NCBI RefSeq assembly: GCF_028858725.1
Contig: NC_084760.1
Coordinates: forward strand, 53,221,367-53,285,366
Origin: Colius striatus
Lineage: Eukaryota > Chordata > Aves > Coliiformes > Coliidae
Length of the DNA stretch: 64,000 nt
Direction of reading: 5' to 3'
The notes beneath the pieces are model-generated. The model ran no database searches and was not told where the DNA came from. It worked only from the letters and a program-made list of their open reading frames with translations. Numbering within the stretch: the first letter of the stretch is position 1; every line of letters begins with the position of its first letter. A program made the position numbers and the translations under genes. Below, one piece after another: positions 59,332 through 64,000 of this stretch.

Positions 59332-60871
59332 GTGCTCCTAGGAGAGACAAGCAACTGTGTTCTACATCACAATTTAGAACATAAGATTAGTTGGTGTTAC
59401 TCTACAGGCCTTTGAGGGTTTTTTTCCTTACATATGTAACATCCTACAGAGTAACACTTGCAAAGTTGTCTTTTCACATTGGTTCCTCTCTCAATGTACA
59501 AAATCCTATCTTTTCACATTACAGTTCTCCAGCCTGCGGAGCAGTGAACAGGAAAGCCAGCACCACATGCTGAAATAATAAATGCTATTACAATGCAGAG
59601 CTTGCACGGGGAGAGTGCTGCAGTTCCCCAAAAGATATACAAATGGGATATGAGAAACTGGACAAAAACCCATCCCTCAGCGTTCCCATTTGGAGCCATA
59701 GCACGGGCCTCTAGATGTACACCGATTAAAAGCTATTTTAAGATACACCGCTCTTTACAAAAGGAGTAACATTTTCTTTCAACAGTAAGACAATTATAGG
59801 TTAATACAACTGCCATAACAGATAGGGCCAGACACCGTATGATTCTGAGTACCTCCTGTAAAGTACTGTGCACTCAACTTTCACTTCTTTGAAGATTATT
59901 TTAATATGAAATGAGTATGTTCAGTACCCATCAAAAGCACCCAGCTTTTCACAAGGTCAAGCTAATGATGATCAACTTGAACCACTCTGCATTAGCAGTA
60001 ACCATATCCATTCAAGAACAAAAGATAAACTGATGATGCTCATAAAGTACCAAAGGGCCTACATAATTGTATTTTTTTTAATTAATTTTTAAAAAAACCT
60101 AATTTTGCTTTTAAAACCTGGTAATACTCTGATTAAATATTTTTAGAGCAACTTCCAAACTGAGCAATTGATAGTGCACTCCTTAAATCAACAATGCCAA
60201 AAATCTCACTCATAAAACGACCATGGGGTGAAGGACCACAAATAGCAAGTACTCCACTGTCCCATTTGGGTTTTGATGGTCTTTGCTCAAATAAAAGCTC
60301 TGTTTTTTTGCTATTCGGAGGAGAAGGGGAAAAAAAAAAAAACCAACAGCTTTCTTTTAAAAGTTACAGTTCAAAAAACCTAAGTACAAAATGCACAGAT
60401 ACAATGGTATGATTCCCCCCCATCATCCTCCTACAGTGAAGGCTCATTTCACACCAAACCAAACATCAGTTGTCCCTTAAAAACATCACAGGGTCAAAAT
60501 GAAGTTGTGGCTACATCTTATTCTACTTCCTTGGTGACATCAATGGGATTTAAAAGTTGGATATATTGAGGTTATCCTTTTTAGAAATCCCATGCTTTGG
60601 TGCTTATTATTAAAAGAGAATTCATTTCACGTGCCATGTGTTAGGTAACTACTGTGTGTCACACAAAGACAGTTTTCCACATTTAGAATTGCTCACAATG
60701 AAGCCCTGAGGTAACCGCCTTTTTTCCAGGCAACGGTAATACAGTTCCCTTTGACATTGAATCATCCTTTTAAAACCTACACTAGTATATGCAACTTGAA
60801 GCAGTCAATATTGATTATCAATTGTTCCCAAGGACGAGATCTGTCCAGATGATTTTTTTGTTTGTTTGGTT

Positions 60872-60990
60872 TTAAGATAAAGACTCTGCAGAACGAGCTA
60901 ATTTGGGAGCAGTGTCTTCTAAGGGAGCTTCAACTGAATTCCCAAGGTCTCCATTTTCATGTCCATCAATAGTTGGCTTCTTGTCAAACA
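60872..60990 (-). CDS. GOPC: GOPC last coding exon: C-terminal tail and stop
   Basis: The minus-strand acceptor is AATTTGCAG. The exon gives [20 protein letters not shown], then [18 protein letters not shown] and stop TAA (60874-60872). HENGDLG and the KKP/APLED stretch align with the mammalian end. The last eight residues do not. Confidence 0.92.
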
Positions 60991-63252
60991 CTGCAAATTA
61001 AAAAGAAATTTTATTTAAGCAAGAGAAGTAATCTTGGGAAGGACAGACCAGTGAGCTTTACTTCAGAAACTGGAAAGCATTCTGAAATGACTACTAAAAT
61101 AAGACCTATTATGTTTTTAGCTGGATATAATACAATAGGAAAACGGGAATCACTATTTGAAGAAGCCAACATGAAGTGTTAACTGCTCCTAGACCAGTCA
61201 GGAAAACATAAGAATAAACATGAATTTCAACCTTTGGGAAAAGGCAATCACAAAAATCCCCTCACAAATTAATCCTGTTAATTCAGCGGCACCTAAGTAA
61301 ACCAGGCCAGTAAGTTAGGGACCAACCTTAAGAGCTGAGAGCCCACTAGTAGGTTAATTGAATTAACAGTACAATAATTTTATAATGAATATAAAACCAA
61401 TGTTTTCCAGGCATTGGTTTGCATATTGAGACTTCAGATTGAGTGTAAACACATTGTAAACTACCTTGTGAGGGTTTGACCTCCACATTTGCATCTTTCC
61501 TGTTAGAACTTGAATTTGCACCTTCTTCCAATTCATCAAGATATAAACGATAACGGTGTCCACTCTCATCCTCATATTCCACATTTTCATCATCCGAATC
61601 AACTTCTGGAGCAACGTACACTACTTCAAATTCAATCTCACCTCTCTAAAATGCAATCAAAATCACAAATGTTACAGTAGCATGGATTACGAAGATGAGC
61701 TAGGTTACTAGAACAAATACATTTTTACTGTTGTAAACAACTGAGCTGACATTAGTCAGTTTCTGTTGACCAGAAAAAGTATAGCTCTATACCTAAGATT
61801 CACCAATCTCAACTGCATTTCTTGGTTACGTACCAACACATTTCAAACTGTGACTTCCAATAAGGAAGTTTTCTGACAAATGAGACTGCCTGAAAATGGG
61901 AAGCAAGGCAGGAAGAAGATTCGAGACCACAAAGTACATGAGAAACACTATTTGGCTAGAGTTGTTCAGTCCTAAAAGAATGAAACATATGTCACTAAAT
62001 TTTTTCTGTGGGACAAGGTAAATAACATTTCCATCAGCCTCATTGAAGAACCATTAGCCAATACACAAGTTTAACTGAACCAATAATGACCCAGTATTTT
62101 TCTCCTTATATTTCAAGACACAAAAGGATTAAGTGTAAGGTTATATAGCTTCAGGAATTGTTGTAGCTTAGCATAACACTGTGCTTAACAGAAAACATTA
62201 AAAGTCAAGGTAATTCAATAAGCAGAACACAAGAAACACCAAATGTGCTGAAAGGCAGCAGCTCCAAACTGACCTGTTGGGAAAGAATAGTTACAGCTTC
62301 TTTATGTTTGGCATCTCTTAGATTAACTCCATTTACTGCCAGAATAGCATCACCAACATGCAGTCCTCCACATCGATCAGCAGGTTGTCCAGGATGGATT
62401 TCAGAGATCAGTATTGGAACACCATGCTCCTTTCCACCCTATAAAAAAGTAGAATATAATTAACTAAGATGTCCATTAGCGTAACATCAACATTCTGGTA
62501 ATTGCTCTTAAAGTGATTATTTCAACTTTTATAATGGAAAATTAGAATGTATGCTTCAGAGAACAAGAATGCTTCAGAAGCACGCATGAGATACTTCCCT
62601 TAATTCTTTTCCCCACAAAAAAAAAGGCACAGATTTCAAATACATGAAGTCAAAGGCACTATATTGACTTGCAAGAAACAACATCCATACTTAGAATTAA
62701 AGTAGAATAGTCAGAATTTTCAAAATGTGTTGTAAAAAGCTAATACAGCTTTTGTTAGGTGTGAGATGCCAATACCAACACTTAAAAAACAAAAAAGTTA
62801 CAATCACAACTGCTAAGCTTTGGTAGTTACGTCTCAGATTGTTTCTCTTCCTCTACAGATTTACCATACCTGAAATTCAATTATATCTATTAAAGTGTCC
62901 AGATCCTAAATGTAAATTGAAATCATAAGCTTTCTGTAAAGTAGCAGTTATCTGTTTCCTAATCTATCAAGAAGTTTTTAAGTCTAAAATAAGAACTTAA
63001 TTGTTAAAGTTCTACAACCATAGCTATGGATTTATGCATGGGTTTTTTTAAATATTACCTAACAATACATTCACTAACCTACATATTTTGCAGAAGTATA
63101 AACACAAACTTAAATTGCTTCTACTGTGTTATGAAAAAAAAAATGCAAGTACTTACTGTGATTGAAATTCCCAGTCCTTCATGGTCCTCTTTAACTAGCA
63201 AAACTTTTCTGATTGGACCAACACCTTGACTCTTCTTTAAGGCATCAGGATC
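60872..63252 (-). CDS. GOPC: GOPC, Golgi-associated PDZ and coiled-coil motif protein (last four coding exons)
   Basis: Exons in transcript order: 63252-63157, 62438-62274, 61645-61465, 60990-60872. All are GT-AG and in phase, giving about 186 codons. The visible part holds the linker [19 protein letters not shown], the PDZ domain (GLGISI carboxylate-binding loop, [30 protein letters not shown], helix starting [10 protein letters not shown], then [13 protein letters not shown]), the acidic [16 protein letters not shown] stretch and a C-terminal tail with [12 protein letters not shown] (CAL/PIST/FIG) is a peripheral Golgi scaffold. Its PDZ domain binds C-termini such as that of CFTR and steers them to lysosomes, and its coiled coil binds TC10/RhoQ, syntaxin 6 and Rab-type partners. 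The coiled-coil exons lie past 64000. The gene converges on DCBLD1. The final residues differ from the mammalian form. Confidence 0.96.
60991..61464 (-). other. GOPC intron before the last exon
   Basis: A 474-bp intron with GT donor at 61464 (minus strand) and AG acceptor at 60991. Nothing else recognised. Confidence 0.88.
61465..61645 (-). CDS. GOPC: GOPC exon: end of PDZ domain and acidic region
   Basis: A 181-nt exon, phase 0 to 1, with minus-strand acceptor CATTTTAG and donor GTAGTT. It encodes [20 protein letters not shown], then [20 protein letters not shown] and a variable [17 protein letters not shown]. The final PDZ strand is followed by the highly conserved acidic and RYRLYLDEL segment. 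Confidence 0.95.
61646..62273 (-). other. GOPC intron within the PDZ region
   Basis: A 628-bp intron. I see no gene or repeat in it. Confidence 0.88.
62274..62438 (-). CDS. GOPC: GOPC exon: PDZ domain core
   Basis: A 165-nt exon, phase 0 to 0, with minus-strand acceptor TTTTTATAG and donor GTCAGT. It encodes [40 protein letters not shown] and the [11 protein letters not shown] helix. The histidine opening that helix is the residue that selects Ser/Thr at ligand position -2 in class I PDZ domains. Confidence 0.96.
62439..63156 (-). other. GOPC intron
   Basis: A 718-bp AT-rich intron. I see no gene or repeat in it. Confidence 0.88.
63157..63252 (-). CDS. GOPC: GOPC exon: linker and start of PDZ domain
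   Basis: A 96-nt exon, taken as phase 0 at both ends, with minus-strand acceptor AAACTAG and donor GTAAGT. It encodes [20 protein letters not shown], then [16 protein letters not shown] is the PDZ carboxylate-binding loop. This is the most upstream GOPC exon in the window. Confidence 0.94.
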
Positions 63253-64000
63253 CTAGTTTGATTTTTAAAAAAAACAAATACAGCATGAACATAAATGTGT
63301 GAACCAAAAAGTGATGCAATTCTGTGTTTTGTTTTTTTAATTATATACAGGCAGTATGTCAGCAACAGAATTTCAGACTAGCTCCAGCCAAGACAAACTT
63401 AAGAGTGCCTCTTTTCAGACAGGGTATGAAATCAGAAAAGATTCTTCACTATGCACTCCTGATGAGAATAATTATTTCAATTATTTCAGTGCTAAGTGAT
63501 GCACAACACAGGACTTAATTTCAAAAGAGGGAAATCAGTCACATATTAAAAATATAAAGGAACTACAAGAAGGAATGCTGACAACTGCTCAAATTATAGA
63601 AGATGTAATACAGTCCTAAGGAAGAGGTTACTTGCTCAAGTTTAACTATAATAAAAACACACCATACCAAAAGCTATTCTACTCAAAATTAAAAGAGAGA
63701 TTAAATAAACCAAGGTATTTCTTTTGTTTTTGTTAACCCAGTGCTGCCACCATGCATACCCTACCCTTAAAATCACACATACACATATTTGTCCACCAAT
63801 GTTTTACATGCAACTAGTAACATAAACACTAACATCCATCTGACCAACTAAAGTACTTAGATCAAAGTAAAGAACCTTCCAAAAAATGTTTGGGTTTATG
63901 CACTGAACACTGGGGTGATTAATGGGTCATGTGCCAAACCAGGTGAGTTCTACCAAGGTGAAATGACTTTTGAAGGTTTCTCTTTTTCAAAGGACCTTTG
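63253..64000 (-). other. GOPC intron, open at window end
   Basis: The 3' part of an intron. No further exon is visible before 64000, so the coiled-coil exons lie beyond. Confidence 0.8.

Larger units (their letters stand above)
57535..60871 (-). other. GOPC: GOPC 3' UTR (approximate extent)
   Basis: This region lies directly downstream of the GOPC stop codon on the minus strand. Possible minus-strand AATAAA signals lie at 57535-57540, 57985-57990 and 59043-59048. The second is followed on the minus strand by a T/G-rich stretch and would give a UTR of about 2.9 kb, near the length I recall for human GOPC. There are no repeats of CR1 type inside. TGTATATA Pumilio-type motifs on the minus strand lie at 58008-58015, 58454-58461 and 59277-59284. 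Confidence 0.55.

Overview
The window is vertebrate nuclear DNA and most likely from a bird. It holds long introns with GT-AG splice sites and eight 5'-truncated CR1 LINE copies whose tails carry the avian-type ATTCTATG motif. I saw no mammalian-type SINEs. The species cannot be fixed from the sequence alone.

Two convergent genes are present. The plus-strand gene is DCBLD1, a single-pass membrane receptor-like protein with CUB, LCCL and discoidin (F5/8 type C) domains. Fourteen coding exons from 13859 to 46279 can be joined with every splice phase matching. Only the first exon (start codon and signal peptide) is missing, so bases 1-13858 are probably intron 1. Its 3' UTR runs to a poly(A) signal at 48141. 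The minus-strand gene at the right end is GOPC (also CAL, PIST or FIG), a Golgi PDZ scaffold. Its last four coding exons lie between 63252 and 60872, and a 3' UTR of about 3 kb probably reaches 57.5-58 kb. Its coiled-coil exons lie beyond the window. The tail-to-tail order DCBLD1-GOPC matches human 6q22.1.

Layout: 1-13.8 kb intron 1 or upstream DNA; 13.9-25.2 kb CUB and first LCCL exons with one 9.6 kb intron; 27.1-32.5 kb rest of LCCL; 33.8-37.4 kb discoidin domain; 37.4-40.5 kb stalk, membrane segment and start of the tail; 43.0-46.3 kb cytoplasmic tail; 46.3-48.2 kb 3' UTR; 48.2-57.5 kb intergenic; 57.5-64 kb GOPC 3' end.

The two genes are neighbours, but the sequence shows no shared pathway. 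DCBLD1 is a surface protein whose tail holds nine YxxP motifs, which suit SH2 adaptors of the CRK/CRKL type. GOPC sorts membrane proteins by binding their C-termini. I found no undescribed system. The most useful leads are a Pumilio motif overlapping the DCBLD1 poly(A) signal, a very short intron whose retention would give a secreted DCBLD1 ectodomain, a perfect 195-bp homopurine mirror repeat, a GOPC C-terminus that differs from the mammalian one, and a few intronic motif clusters that may be regulatory.
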